Assembly (NCBI RefSeq): GCF_900094595.1
Contig: NZ_FMAD01000015.1
Span: 83,133 to 147,132, forward strand
Reading direction: 5' to 3'
Source of the DNA: Cupriavidus alkaliphilus
GTDB taxonomy: Bacteria > Pseudomonadota > Gammaproteobacteria > Burkholderiales > Burkholderiaceae
Length of the DNA stretch: 64,000 nucleotides
Shown: positions 41,680 to 50,950 of the stretch, in pieces
How positions within the stretch are numbered: position 1 is the stretch's first letter
Layout of the letters: each line of letters begins with the position of its first letter
The notes under the pieces: generated by a model
Databases searched by the model: none
Seen by the model: the letters and a program-made list of their open reading frames with translations, nothing else
What the model was told of the DNA's origin: nothing
Translations under genes and position numbers: made by a program

Positions 41680-42993
41680 ATGGAAATTGCCATATTACTG
41701 GCGCTGATCCTGCTGAACGGCCTGTTTGCGATGTCCGAGATTGCACTCGTTACAGCCCGCAAGGCACGCCTGCAACGCCAGATCGAGAACGGCGACCGCG
41801 GCGCCATTGCCGCGGCGAAGCTGGGCGAGGACCCGACCCGCTTCCTCTCGACCGTGCAGATCGGCATCACCTCGATCGGCGTGCTCAACGGCGTGGTCGG
41901 CGAAGCGACGCTGGCGCAGCCGCTGGGCCTGTGGCTGCAGGGTTTCGGCATCTCGGAGACCACCGCCGGCTATGTGGCCACCGCGATCGTGGTAGCCGGC
42001 CTGACCTATTTTTCCATCGTGCTGGGCGAACTGGTGCCCAAGCGCCTGGGCCAGATGGCGCCCGAGGCGATCGCGCGCCTGGTGGCGCGTCCGATCGGCT
42101 GGCTGGCCGTGGCCTCGACCCCCTTCGTCAAGCTCCTGTCGAGCTCCACGCGGCTGGTGCTGCGGCTGCTCGGCACCAAGGTCGACCGCGGCCCCGGCGT
42201 GACCGAGGAAGAAATCCATGCGCTGCTGGTGGAAGGCTCCGAAGCCGGCGTGATCGAGCAGCATGAGCACACCATGGTGCGCAATGTGTTCAGGCTGGAT
42301 GACCGGCAACTGGCATCACTGATGGTGCCACGCGGCGACGTGGTCTACCTCGATGTCGAAGCCTCGATGGACGAGAACCTGCGCCGCATCGAAGAATCCG
42401 ACCACTCGCGCTTCCCGGTGGTGCGTGGCGGCATGCACGACATTATCGGCGTGGTCAGCGCGCGCCAGTTGCTGGCGCGCCGGCTGCGCGGCGAGGAAGC
42501 GGACCTGCAGGCCGCGGTGCAGCCCGCCGTGTTCGTGCCCGAAAGCGTGACCGGCATGGAACTGCTGGAGAACTTCCGTGCCTCGGGCGGGCAGATCGCC
42601 TTTGTCATCGACGAATACGGCGAGGTGCTGGGCCTGGTGACGCTGCAGGACCTGATCGAGGCCATCACCGGCGAATTCAAGGCCGAGGCCGCCGGCGAGC
42701 AATGGGCGGTCCAGCGCGACGACGGCTCGTGGCTGCTCGACGGCCTGATCCCGATCCCCGAACTGAAAGACCGCATCGGCCTGCGCCAGGTGCCCGAGGA
42801 AGAAAAGGAGCGGTACCACACGCTGTCCGGCATGCTGCTGTTGCTGCTCGGGCGCCTGCCCCAGATTGCCGACACGGTGCAATGGGGCGACTGGCGCTTC
42901 GAGATCGTCGATATGGACGGCAAGCGCATCGACAAGGTGCTGGCCGAACGCCTGCCGCCGCAGGACGGGCCCGAGGAAGAAACCACCGGCTGA
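41680..42993 (+). CDS. CorC/HlyC-family DUF21-CBS transporter-like protein
   Basis: 437 residues. An N-terminal DUF21 membrane domain (about 1-180, four helices including LILLNGLFAMSEIALVTARKARL and STVQIGITSIGVLNGVVG) is followed by a CBS pair (about 205-330, MVPRGDVVYLDVEASMDEN...VIDEYGEVLGLVTLQDLIEAI) and a CorC_HlyC domain. Relatives export Mg2+ or Co2+. Called hemolysin in old annotation, but there is no direct evidence for that. A weak Shine-Dalgarno; alone in its unit. Confidence 0.9.
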   Translation: MEIAILLALILLNGLFAMSEIALVTARKARLQRQIENGDRGAIAAAKLGEDPTRFLSTVQIGITSIGVLNGVVGEATLAQPLGLWLQGFGISETTAGYVATAIVVAGLTYFSIVLGELVPKRLGQMAPEAIARLVARPIGWLAVASTPFVKLLSSSTRLVLRLLGTKVDRGPGVTEEEIHALLVEGSEAGVIEQHEHTMVRNVFRLDDRQLASLMVPRGDVVYLDVEASMDENLRRIEESDHSRFPVVRGGMHDIIGVVSARQLLARRLRGEEADLQAAVQPAVFVPESVTGMELLENFRASGGQIAFVIDEYGEVLGLVTLQDLIEAITGEFKAEAAGEQWAVQRDDGSWLLDGLIPIPELKDRIGLRQVPEEEKERYHTLSGMLLLLLGRLPQIADTVQWGDWRFEIVDMDGKRIDKVLAERLPPQDGPEEETTG

Positions 42994-43296
42994 GCGCGGG
43001 GGTGCCGACACCCCCGTTACACCGCGGCGTCAATCGCATCCTCCGCGGATCGAAGGCGCCGCGTTGATCCAAGTCAAATGCAGTTGCGGCCAAATCACTT
43101 TGGCGCAATCGGCAACGCCCCTCCCCGTTCCCTTCGCTTATGATCGGGCTTCGCGGCCCGCAGCAGCCGCGGCACGCATGGCCGCACCGGGCGACGACTG
43201 CGAACGCAGCGTGCCGGCGGCCTGCCGAAGAACCATTTCAGACACGGGGAGACGCGTGCGCCGCAAGCCATTGTGTGGCGGCCCGCAAGATCATGC
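42994..43296. other. 303-base intergenic region without recognised gene
   Basis: A TATGAT -10-like sequence lies at 43138-43143 on the plus strand without a good -35; otherwise I see nothing. Confidence 0.35.
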
Positions 43297-44613
43297 ATGG
43301 ATCCTGATGCCGACGATCTCGTCGACAGCACTGCCAGCGGCGGCAGTAGCGCGATGCAACCGTCCGTGCTGGTACGCGCGCTGACCGCGCGCCGCGCCCA
43401 GGCCGGTCCGCCGGCGACGATCCTGGCGATCCGCCTGGACCGCTTTGCCAACGCTTGTGACACCCTGGGGAGTGGCCGCGCTGCCCGGCTGCGCGGCATC
43501 GTGCAGGCGCGCATTGCCTGCCTGCTGCCGCCGGGCGCGTCCATGCACTGGATGGCCGCGGCCGACCTGGTGGTCATCACCGCGCTGCCTGCGGGCGTGC
43601 CGGATCCTGGCCAGGTTGCCAGCCGCGTGGCCGACGACCTGTCCCGGCCGTTCGCCCTGGACGGCTTCGAGCTGCACCTGTCCTGCAGCATCGGCGTGGC
43701 CAACAACCATGCCGACGTTCCGGCCGAGCGCAGCCTGCAGCAGGCGTTCGACGCCATGCTGCGGGTCAACCGCCAGGGCGGCGCCGGGCTGGCGCGCGCC
43801 GACAAGCCGTTATCCCCGCCCGCGGCCCCGTTGCTGGCGGCGCTGCCCGACGCACTCGAGCGCGGCGAGCTGAGCCTGCAACTACAGCCGCGCGCCGATT
43901 TTGCCGGAGCCGCCGTCAGCGGCTATACGGTGCGGCTGCGCTGGCAGCATCCCGTACTTGGCCGGGTGGCGCCGCAGGACTTTCTGCCCGGCGTCGAGGC
44001 GCTCGGGCTGGTCGGCCGCATCGGCAACTGGCTGCTGGAGAGCGTGCTGCCGCTGATCCGCGCCGCCGAGACCATCGCCCCGCTGCAGTTCACCCTGCTG
44101 GCCACGAGCGCGCAACTGCACCGCCCGCAAATGGTCGAGGCTCTGGCACAGGCGCTCGATGCGGCCGGCATCGCACCGGAGCACCTGTGCATCGAACTGC
44201 CGGCCAGCACGGTGCCGACCGACGCCGACCTGATCGACCGCTTTGCCGCGCTGCGCCGGCGCGGGCTGCAACTGGCGCTGGGCGATTTCGACGACAGCCC
44301 GGCCTGCCGCGAGGCCCTGGCGGCGCTGCATCCGGACGCCGTCACGCTGGACGCGCGTGGCCTGGGCCATGCGCGCGAGGACCGCTGCCGTGCCGACAGC
44401 CTGCGCGAAGCCTGCCGCGCGGCGCGCCGCGCCGGCGCCCGGGTCTGCGCCAAGGGCATCGAAACCCGCCAGCAGCTGGACGCGGTGCGTGCCTGGGGCT
44501 GCCACAGCGTGCAGGGCTACCTGCTGGCACAGCCGTTCCCCGCCGTCTGGCTGCTGCAGACCCATGCGGCGATCCAGCAGCGCGCCCGGGTCTTGCTCGC
44601 GCCGCCAGCCTGA
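43297..44613 (+). CDS. Degenerate GGDEF-EAL protein (c-di-GMP pseudoenzyme)
   Basis: 438 residues. The GGDEF-like half (about 20-180) has LDRFANACDTLG but AAADLVVIT where the GGDEF loop should be. The EAL-like half (about 190-430) aligns by fold: YTVRLRWQHP (near 210) replaces ExLLRWQHP, LGDFDDSPA replaces DDFGTGYSS, LDARGL replaces KIDRSF, and AKGIET (K for the catalytic E) replaces AEGVET; VQGYLLAQPFP survives. Nearly all catalytic residues are lost, so it is unlikely to make or break c-di-GMP and may act by binding a partner. Start 43297 ATG; an upstream GTG in frame is possible. Confidence 0.82.
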   Translation: MDPDADDLVDSTASGGSSAMQPSVLVRALTARRAQAGPPATILAIRLDRFANACDTLGSGRAARLRGIVQARIACLLPPGASMHWMAAADLVVITALPAGVPDPGQVASRVADDLSRPFALDGFELHLSCSIGVANNHADVPAERSLQQAFDAMLRVNRQGGAGLARADKPLSPPAAPLLAALPDALERGELSLQLQPRADFAGAAVSGYTVRLRWQHPVLGRVAPQDFLPGVEALGLVGRIGNWLLESVLPLIRAAETIAPLQFTLLATSAQLHRPQMVEALAQALDAAGIAPEHLCIELPASTVPTDADLIDRFAALRRRGLQLALGDFDDSPACREALAALHPDAVTLDARGLGHAREDRCRADSLREACRAARRAGARVCAKGIETRQQLDAVRAWGCHSVQGYLLAQPFPAVWLLQTHAAIQQRARVLLAPPA

Positions 44614-44757
44614 CCAGCAGGCATCGGCGGGTGGGGTGCACGATTTACAAATTGCGACATACCGGCTATCAAAGCCGCGCGCAGCAGCGGTAAAATCTGC
44701 GTCAATCCCAAACTCGGAGAATCTCCCGATTCTCAACCCTATTGAAAGGAGCCCGGC

Positions 44758-44889
44758 GTGAAGAAAGGTTGGATCTGGTGCGTTTTGTTTGCCACTCTGT
44801 TGGCCGGTTGCAACACGATGGCGGGGCTCGGCCAGGACATTCAGCGCGGCGGCCAGAAGCTGGAAAGCTCGGCAGACCGCCACAAGTAA
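44758..44889 (+). CDS. Entericidin EcnA/B-family lipoprotein
   Basis: 43 residues, too short for default gene finders. Starts with GTG, AAAGGAG five to seven bases upstream. The lipoprotein signal WIWCVLFATLLAGC has a clear lipobox; the mature part NTMAGLGQDIQRGGQKLESSADRHK is the entericidin pattern (amphipathic helix). Family members are small membrane lipoproteins linked to stress-induced lysis. A strong terminator follows. Confidence 0.88.
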   Translation: MKKGWIWCVLFATLLAGCNTMAGLGQDIQRGGQKLESSADRHK

Positions 44890-44913
44890 GCCGGCCAGGG
44901 CTGCATCGACAGC

Positions 44914-44943
44914 AAAACGGCACGCCCGATGGCGTGCCGTTTT
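44914..44943. terminator. Bidirectional terminator between entericidin and KDPG aldolase genes
   Basis: AAAACGGCACGCC / GGCGTGCCGTTTT, 13-bp perfect stem, CGAT loop, usable on both strands. Confidence 0.88.
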
Positions 44944-44961
44944 GCTTTGTCCCGCGCCGGC

Positions 44962-45606
44962 TCAGGGCTTGGTGCGCAGGGCCCTGGCCTGTTCGGCCAG
45001 CGCGCGGATGCGGCCCCAGTCGCCAGCGGCGACGGCGTCCTTGGGCACCACCCATGACCCGCCCACGCACACCACATTGGGCAACGCCAGGTACGACGGC
45101 GCCAGCGCGGCATCGATGCCGCCGGTCGGGCAGAAGCGCAGTTGCGGCAGCGGTCCACCCAGCGACTTCAGCATCGGCACCCCGCCCGCGGCCTGCGCCG
45201 GGAAGAACTTCAGGAAGGTGAAGCCGGCTTCCAGTGCAGCCATGGCCTCGCTGGCCGTGGCGACGCCCGGCAGCAGCGAGATCCCGGCGCCTTGCGCGCC
45301 CTCCGCCAGCGCCGGCGTCAGGCCGGGCGAGACCGCAAACTGGGCGCCCGCGTCGCGCACCGCTTGCAGTTGCTCCACGTTCAGCACCGTGCCGGCGCCG
45401 ACGCAGGCTTGCGGCAGCGCCGCCGCGACGGCACGGATCGCTTCCAGCGCCACCGGGGTGCGCAGCGTGATTTCCAGCAGCGGCAAGCCACCGGTTACCA
45501 GCGCCTCGCTGACGTGCAGGGCCTCGTCGACGGAGTGGAATTCCAGCACCGGGATCACTGGCACATCGGCAAGGCGTTGAAGCAGCGGGGAAATCTGGTT
45601 TGACAT
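44962..45606 (-). CDS. eda: 2-dehydro-3-deoxy-6-phosphogluconate aldolase
   Basis: 214 residues. Schiff-base lysine K133 in FLKFFPA, E45 in LLEITLRT and the phosphate site GGID. It splits KDPG into pyruvate and glyceraldehyde 3-phosphate. It is the last gene of the minus-strand arm deaminase-kinase-aldolase, which assigns it to the pathway of that cluster rather than to the central Entner-Doudoroff route. Confidence 0.94.
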   Translation of the reverse strand: MSNQISPLLQRLADVPVIPVLEFHSVDEALHVSEALVTGGLPLLEITLRTPVALEAIRAVAAALPQACVGAGTVLNVEQLQAVRDAGAQFAVSPGLTPALAEGAQGAGISLLPGVATASEAMAALEAGFTFLKFFPAQAAGGVPMLKSLGGPLPQLRFCPTGGIDAALAPSYLALPNVVCVGGSWVVPKDAVAAGDWGRIRALAEQARALRTKP

Positions 45607-45657
45607 GGCGATCTCGCGGTATGTGGGTTCAGGAAAACATCAGGTTCGGGCAGCGGC

Positions 45658-46593
45658 TCAGGCGATCACCGATACCGACTGCGCCAGCCGCGCCAGCACG
45701 GTCTGCGCATCGGGAATCGGCGCCACCGCGCCATAGCCGGTGGTCGACAGCGCCGCCGCCACGTTGGCATAGCGCGCGGCCTCGAACGGATCGGCGCCCG
45801 CGGCCAGCCGCGCGACGAAGCTGCCGTCGAAGCAGTCGCCCGCGCCGGTGGCATCGACCGGCTTGACCGGATAGGCCGGCACCAGGCTGCGGGACTCGGG
45901 CGTTGCGATATACGAGCCCTCCTCCCCCAGCTTCAGCGCGACCAGGCCGATGCCGCAGCCAAGCAGGTAGTCTGCGATGGCATCGCGGTCATCCAGCCCC
46001 GTCAGCACGGTGATGTCGTCCCAGCTGGGCAGGCATACGTCGGTCATGCGGAACGCTTCGCGCATGATGCCGCGCGCGCGCGCCAGCGACCACAGGCGCA
46101 GCCGCAGGTTGGTGTCCAGCGTGACCCTGGTGCCGGCCTTGCGCGCGTGCTCCATCGCATCCAGGCCGGCATCGCACGCGCTCGTGCTGATGGCCAGGCT
46201 GATGCCAGAGAGGTGCAGGTAGCGCGCCGCGGCGATCGCCCCCAGCGGCAGCTGGTCGTGCTGGAAGCGGCTGGCAGCGGAGCCTTCGCGCAGGTAGTCG
46301 AAGCGGTGGCCGTGGCTGTCGTGCGAGACAAAGTAGACGCCGGTGGGGGCGCTGGCGTCGACGTGCACATGCCGCGTGTCGACCCGCTCCTGTGTCCACA
46401 GTGCGCGCAGGCGCTCGCCGAAGGTATCGGCACCGACCGCGCAGATATAGCCGGTGCTCGCGCCCTGGCGCGCAGCGGCAATGCAGAAGTTGGAGGTATC
46501 GCCGCCAAAGCCCTGCAGGTAGCGCGACGGATCGTCCGGCTGCTGGTTGAATTCAACCAGCGGCTCGCCATAGGCCAGGATGTCGATGCTCAT
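45658..46593 (-). CDS. kdgK: 2-dehydro-3-deoxygluconokinase (PfkB family)
   Basis: 311 residues. PfkB family: GGDTSNFCIAAARQGA near 29-44, a KLGEEGSYI strand and the active-site DATGAGDCFDGSF near 250 with the catalytic Asp. KDG kinases phosphorylate 2-keto-3-deoxygluconate at C6, giving KDPG for the next-door aldolase. It lies 51 bases upstream of eda and 13 bases after the deaminase gene. Confidence 0.9.
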   Translation of the reverse strand: MSIDILAYGEPLVEFNQQPDDPSRYLQGFGGDTSNFCIAAARQGASTGYICAVGADTFGERLRALWTQERVDTRHVHVDASAPTGVYFVSHDSHGHRFDYLREGSAASRFQHDQLPLGAIAAARYLHLSGISLAISTSACDAGLDAMEHARKAGTRVTLDTNLRLRLWSLARARGIMREAFRMTDVCLPSWDDITVLTGLDDRDAIADYLLGCGIGLVALKLGEEGSYIATPESRSLVPAYPVKPVDATGAGDCFDGSFVARLAAGADPFEAARYANVAAALSTTGYGAVAPIPDAQTVLARLAQSVSVIA

Positions 46594-46606
46594 GGGGAGG
46601 CTTGCC

Positions 46607-47884
46607 TCAGAAGAAGGTTTGGACGATGTCGATCACGCGCAGGTCGCGATCCAGCACCGGGATATGGCGCCACTTGTCGAAGGTCAGGCACGGGTGCGAG
46701 ATATCGAAGGCGATCATGTCGCCGACCCGGATGTCGTCGCCCGGCCGGATCTGCAGGTAGGCGTGCTGGTCCATCATGCCGGTGACCTCCCAATGCGCGG
46801 GCACGTCCACCGGCGCCGCTTCACCCGGACGGTAGCGGCGCGCCGGGATCGGCATGCCGGCGTCGAACGCGGCATCGCGCTTGCCCATGCCGATGATGAC
46901 GCGGTCGGGCTCCGGAATCGACTGGACATAGGCCCACAGCTGCAGCGCCGGCAGCAAACCCTCGCGCATTTTCTGCGCGACCGGGTTGCTCGCCAGGATG
47001 CGCTGCTGGGCCGCGCGGTAGATGCCCACATCGTGCGTCAGGTAGCAGCCTGGACGCAGCACGATGTCGATCGGCGCGCCGATGTCGGTGCGCGCGAATT
47101 CCTCGGCCACCACGTCGTACCAGGCCGAGCCCGCGCCCGACATCACCACCGGGCTGCGGCCAAAGCGGCCTTGCGCGGCCAGTTGCTTGGTCACCGCCAC
47201 GGTGCGCTGCAGGAACTTGCGGATATCGGCTTCTTCCTTCAGCACGCCCTCGTAGATTTCCACGCCGGCCAGCGACAGCGCATCGGGCCAGCGCGCCAGC
47301 GCGTCGAGCACGGCCTGCTGCTGCGCGTCGTCGCGCACGCCGGTGCGTCCGCCTTCGACGCCCAGCTCGAGCAGCACCTGAAGCGTCTGTCCACGCTGCT
47401 TGAAGAACTTGCCAAGCTGGTCGACCAGCTCGGCCGAATCGACCAGCGCGAAGAATTCGAACTCCGGATCGCGCAGCAGGTCCGCGATGATTTCCATATT
47501 GCGGCGGCCGACCAGCTGGTTGGCCATCAGCACGCGCTTGACGCCGTGCGCATGCGCGGCCGCGGTCTGGTGCGCGGTGGCCAGGGTGATACCCCACGCG
47601 CCGGCGTCGAGCTGCCGGGCAAACAGCTTGGGCGCCATGGTGGTCTTGCCATGCGGCGCCAGCTGCACGCCGTATTCGTTCATGAAGCGGCGCATCCACT
47701 CCAGGTTGTGCGCGAGCCGGTCCTCATAGAGCACCGCGGCGGGCAGGCTCAGTTCTTCCTGCAACAGGTTCCAGCCGGTCTGGTCGGCCGCATCCGGAGC
47801 GATCGGCGCCTCCATGCGGCCCAGCGCCTTGTTGAGCGGATCGATCACGCCAGCCTGATACTTTATTTCACGCATGCCTGTCAT
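46607..47884 (-). CDS. Fold-III PLP amino acid deaminase / D-glucosaminate dehydratase-like
   Basis: About 425 residues. The alanine-racemase-like barrel carries the PLP lysine in QLAPHGKTTMAPK near residue 77, and the C-terminal domain (HPCLTFDKWRHIPVLD) holds the likely Zn-binding pair of D-serine dehydratase-like proteins. Family members remove the amino group from D-amino acids via an enamine. D-glucosaminate dehydratase gives KDG. With the neighbours (KDG kinase, KDPG aldolase) the latter reaction is the best fit. Starts GTG 47887, ATG 47884 and ATG 47875 cannot be separated; 47884 chosen. Confidence 0.88.
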   Translation of the reverse strand: MTGMREIKYQAGVIDPLNKALGRMEAPIAPDAADQTGWNLLQEELSLPAAVLYEDRLAHNLEWMRRFMNEYGVQLAPHGKTTMAPKLFARQLDAGAWGITLATAHQTAAAHAHGVKRVLMANQLVGRRNMEIIADLLRDPEFEFFALVDSAELVDQLGKFFKQRGQTLQVLLELGVEGGRTGVRDDAQQQAVLDALARWPDALSLAGVEIYEGVLKEEADIRKFLQRTVAVTKQLAAQGRFGRSPVVMSGAGSAWYDVVAEEFARTDIGAPIDIVLRPGCYLTHDVGIYRAAQQRILASNPVAQKMREGLLPALQLWAYVQSIPEPDRVIIGMGKRDAAFDAGMPIPARRYRPGEAAPVDVPAHWEVTGMMDQHAYLQIRPGDDIRVGDMIAFDISHPCLTFDKWRHIPVLDRDLRVIDIVQTFF

Positions 47885-47887
47885 CAC

Positions 47888-47958
47888 CCTGAAAAAATCT
47901 GATTGACGTAATGATAGCCCTGAAAATAAGATATTTCATCCTTGTTATAAAGTAACAA
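47888..47958. promoter_or_regulatory. Candidate RpiR operator region between divergent arms
   Basis: TGAAAATAAGATATTTCA (47921-47938) has TGAAA/TTTCA arms as RpiR-family sites often do. A near copy of its left half, CCCTGAAAAAATCT, starts 31 bases earlier at 47888. A second dyad, TTGTTA-N5-TAACAA, is at 47942-47958. The AT-rich patch stands out from its GC-rich surroundings. Confidence 0.5.
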
Positions 47959-48107
47959 CCAACGCTGCGGCAGCCAACCGGGCGGTACCTGGAACGGTGC
48001 TCACCATCCGGCGCCAGTCACTGTTATAGCCCCTGCCTGCCCCGACTGCAGACTTCGTCACATTTCGGCCCAAACCCGCCTCGCCACCCTGCCCCCCATC
48101 ACCGAAC

Positions 48108-49013
48108 ATGACCGCGCCCTTCGACATCCTGACCCGCATCGCCGAGCGCGGCCCCGCGCTGCGGCTGGCCGAGCAGAAGGTGGCGCAGGTGGTGCTGGAA
48201 GACCTGGCCGGCGCGGCGGCGGCGAGCATCAACGAACTGGCCCGCCAGGCCGGCGTGAGCGAGGCCAGCGTGACGCGCTTTGCCAAGGCGATCGGCTGCC
48301 GCGACGTGCGCGACCTGAAGCTGCGCCTGGCCCAGGCCGCGGCGGTCGGCGCGCGCTTCCTGCAGCCCGGCAACGTTCCCGCCGCTGAAGCCGCGCCGGC
48401 CACGCTTGCCGACAGCATCCACGCCGACATCCTCACCGCGCTGGAAGCCAACCGCGGGCTGATGGATACCCAGCGCATCGAGCAGGCCGCGCGCCTGTTG
48501 CTGGGCGCACGCATGGTCTACGCTTTTGGCATGGGCGGCGGCTCGTCGTTCATGGCCGATGAAGCGCGACACCGCCTGGCGCGATTGGGCCTGCCGGTGG
48601 CCAGTTACCAGGACGCGCTGCTGCAGAAGATGGTGGCGGCCACGCTCGGCCGAGACGACGTGGTGCTGGCCTTCTCGGCCAGCGGCCGCGTGCCGGAGAT
48701 GCTGGCCAGCTGCGATATCGCGCGCGAGTACGGCGCCCGCCTGGTGGCCGTGACCGCGCTGGGATCGCCGCTGGCGGCGCGCGCCGACGTGCTGCTGCCG
48801 GTGCGCACGCTGGAGACGGATTTCATTTTCAAGCCATCGGCCTCGCGCTACGCCATGCTGATGGTGCTGGACGTGCTCGCCACGCAGTGCGCACTGTTGC
48901 AGCCGGACCAGAGCAAGGAGCGCCTGCGCCGGCTCAAGTACGTGCTCGACAGCCATCGCGGCGACAGCGGCCCCGGCAAGGGCCCCGACAGCCGCCAGCC
49001 GCTGGGAGACTGA
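48108..49013 (+). CDS. MurR/RpiR-family transcriptional regulator
   Basis: 301 residues. An RpiR helix-turn-helix (about 1-75: LRLAEQKVAQVVLEDLAGAAAASINELARQAGVSEASVTRFAKAIG) and a SIS domain (about 120-260: AFGMGGGSSFMADEARHRLARLG...SGRVPEML) that binds a phosphosugar. It should control both arms of the cluster in answer to a pathway sugar phosphate such as KDPG. Its stop is 3 bases before the amidohydrolase start. Confidence 0.92.
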   Translation: MTAPFDILTRIAERGPALRLAEQKVAQVVLEDLAGAAAASINELARQAGVSEASVTRFAKAIGCRDVRDLKLRLAQAAAVGARFLQPGNVPAAEAAPATLADSIHADILTALEANRGLMDTQRIEQAARLLLGARMVYAFGMGGGSSFMADEARHRLARLGLPVASYQDALLQKMVAATLGRDDVVLAFSASGRVPEMLASCDIAREYGARLVAVTALGSPLAARADVLLPVRTLETDFIFKPSASRYAMLMVLDVLATQCALLQPDQSKERLRRLKYVLDSHRGDSGPGKGPDSRQPLGD

Positions 49014-49015
49014 CC

Positions 49016-50470
49016 ATGCCACACCTGTTCGACACCCTGATCCGCTGCGTCACGCTGATCGACGGTTCCGGCGCGGCCGCGCGCCTGGCCGACGTGGCCT
49101 TGCGCGATGGCCGCATCGCCCGCATCGATGCCCCCGGCGCGATCGACCCCGATGCCGCCGCGCACGTGGTCGAGGGCGATGGCCTGGTGCTCGCCCCCGG
49201 CTTTATCGACGTGCATACGCATGACGATACCAATGTCGTGCGCCAGCCGGAGATGACGCCCAAGCTGTCGCAGGGCGTGACCACGGTGGTGGTCGGCAAC
49301 TGCGGCATCAGCGCCGCGCCGGTCACGCTGGCGGGCGATCCGCCCGACCCGATGAACCTGCTCGGCCATGCCGACGCCTTCCGCTATCCGGATTTCAAGG
49401 CCTATGTCGATGCGGTCGAGGCCGCGCAACCCGCGGTCAATGTCGCCGCGCTGGTGGGCCATACCGCGCTGCGCAGCAACCATATGGACCGCTTCGACCG
49501 CGCCGCCACGCCGCAGGAAATCGAGGCGATGCGCGCGCAACTGGAAGAAGCGCTGCGGCACGGCGCGCTGGGCCTGTCGACGGGCCTGGCCTATGCCAAC
49601 GCCTTCAGCGCGCCGACCGAGGAAGTGCTGGCGCTGGCCGAGCCGCTGGCCAAGGCCGGCGCGCTCTACGCCACCCACTTGCGCAGTGAATTCGCCGAGA
49701 TCCTCGATGCCATGGACGAGGCCTTCCGCATCGGCCGCCATGCGCGCGTACCGGTGGTGATCTCGCACCTGAAATGCGCGGGCGTGGCCAACTGGGGCCG
49801 CAGCACCGAAGTGCTGGACGCGCTCGACGGCGCGCAGCGCTGGCAGCCGGTCGGCTGCGACTGCTACCCCTACACCGCCAGCTCGTCCACGCTGGACCTG
49901 AAGCAGGTCACCGGCGACTTCGACATCATGGTGACCTGGTCCGAAGGCGCGCCCGAGATGGGCGGCCGCCTGCTGGCCGACATCGCCGCCGAATGGCAGG
50001 TCGATCTGCTCGAGGCCGCGCGCCGGCTCATGCCCGCCGGCGCGGTCTACCACTGCATGGAAGACGCCGATGTCGACCGCATCCTGAGCCATCCGGCCAC
50101 GGTGGTCGGCTCGGACGGGCTGCCCAACGACCCGCTGCCGCACCCGCGCCTGTGGGGCGCTTTCCCGCGCGTGCTCGGCCACTACGCGCGCGACCGCGAA
50201 CTGTTTCCGCTGACCGTGGCCGTCAACAAGATGACCGGCATGTCGGCCGAGCGTTTCGGCCTGCACCAGCGCGGCTTCGTGCGCGAGGGCTACTGGGCCG
50301 ACCTGGTGCTGTTCGACGCCGCCACCATCCGCGACGCCGCCAGCTTTACCGATCCGATGCAGCCGGCCGAGGGCATTGCCTCGGTCTGGGTCAACGGTGA
50401 ACTGTCATGGCAGCAGCGCCAGAGCACCGGCGTGCGCGCCGGCCGGTTCCTGCCCCGCGGTGCGGACTGA
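49016..50470 (+). CDS. N-acyl-D-amino-acid deacylase (D-aminoacylase family amidohydrolase)
   Basis: 484 residues. Metal-binding motifs of the family: PGFIDVHTHDDTNVV (HxH, near 65), the Cys ligand in VVGNCGISAAP near 98, YATHLRSE, VVISHLKCAG and GSDGLPNDPLPHPR. It removes an N-acyl group (commonly acetyl) from a D-amino acid. In this cluster the substrate is probably N-acetyl-D-glucosaminate or a similar N-acyl amino acid. Translationally coupled to the RpiR gene. Confidence 0.92.
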   Translation: MPHLFDTLIRCVTLIDGSGAAARLADVALRDGRIARIDAPGAIDPDAAAHVVEGDGLVLAPGFIDVHTHDDTNVVRQPEMTPKLSQGVTTVVVGNCGISAAPVTLAGDPPDPMNLLGHADAFRYPDFKAYVDAVEAAQPAVNVAALVGHTALRSNHMDRFDRAATPQEIEAMRAQLEEALRHGALGLSTGLAYANAFSAPTEEVLALAEPLAKAGALYATHLRSEFAEILDAMDEAFRIGRHARVPVVISHLKCAGVANWGRSTEVLDALDGAQRWQPVGCDCYPYTASSSTLDLKQVTGDFDIMVTWSEGAPEMGGRLLADIAAEWQVDLLEAARRLMPAGAVYHCMEDADVDRILSHPATVVGSDGLPNDPLPHPRLWGAFPRVLGHYARDRELFPLTVAVNKMTGMSAERFGLHQRGFVREGYWADLVLFDAATIRDAASFTDPMQPAEGIASVWVNGELSWQQRQSTGVRAGRFLPRGAD

Positions 50471-50522
50471 CCCGCACGCACCGCCGCTTCCCTACCCTAT
50501 CCAACTCATTCCAGGAGTACCC

Positions 50523-50915
50523 ATGGACATCAAACGATTCGGCGTCGAAGGCGGCACCGGTACCGGCGGCCAGCACATGCCCTTTGCCCGCGCGGTCGCG
50601 GCCGATGGCTGGCTCTACGTCTCCGGCCAGGTGCCGATGGTCGACGACGAGGTCATCGACGGCGGCATCGTGCCCCAGACCCACCAGGCCATCAAGAACG
50701 TGCTGGCGATCCTGGCCGAGGCCGGCTACGGCCCCGAGCATGTCGTGCGCTGCGGCGTGTGGCTGGACGACACGCGCGACTTTGCCTCCTTCAACAAGAT
50801 CTTCAAGGAGTACTTCGGCGCCAACCCACCCGCGCGCGCCTGCGTGCAGTCGAGCATGGTGGTCGATTGCAAGGTCGAGGTCGACTGCATCGCCTACAAG
50901 AAGCCGGCGGCCTGA
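50523..50915 (+). CDS. RidA-family enamine/imine deaminase
   Basis: 130 residues. YjgF/RidA fold: YVSGQVPM, INGGIV-like GGIVPQTHQAIKNVLAILAEAG, and the conserved Arg in PARACVQSSMVVDCKVEVDCIA. RidA proteins hydrolyse the reactive enamine or imine released by PLP dehydratases. Placement beside the PLP deaminase of this cluster explains it. AGGAG before the ATG. Confidence 0.9.
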   Translation: MDIKRFGVEGGTGTGGQHMPFARAVAADGWLYVSGQVPMVDDEVIDGGIVPQTHQAIKNVLAILAEAGYGPEHVVRCGVWLDDTRDFASFNKIFKEYFGANPPARACVQSSMVVDCKVEVDCIAYKKPAA

Positions 50916-50950
50916 GCCTGCTGCCTGCTTGATTCTCTGCTTCCGCACTG

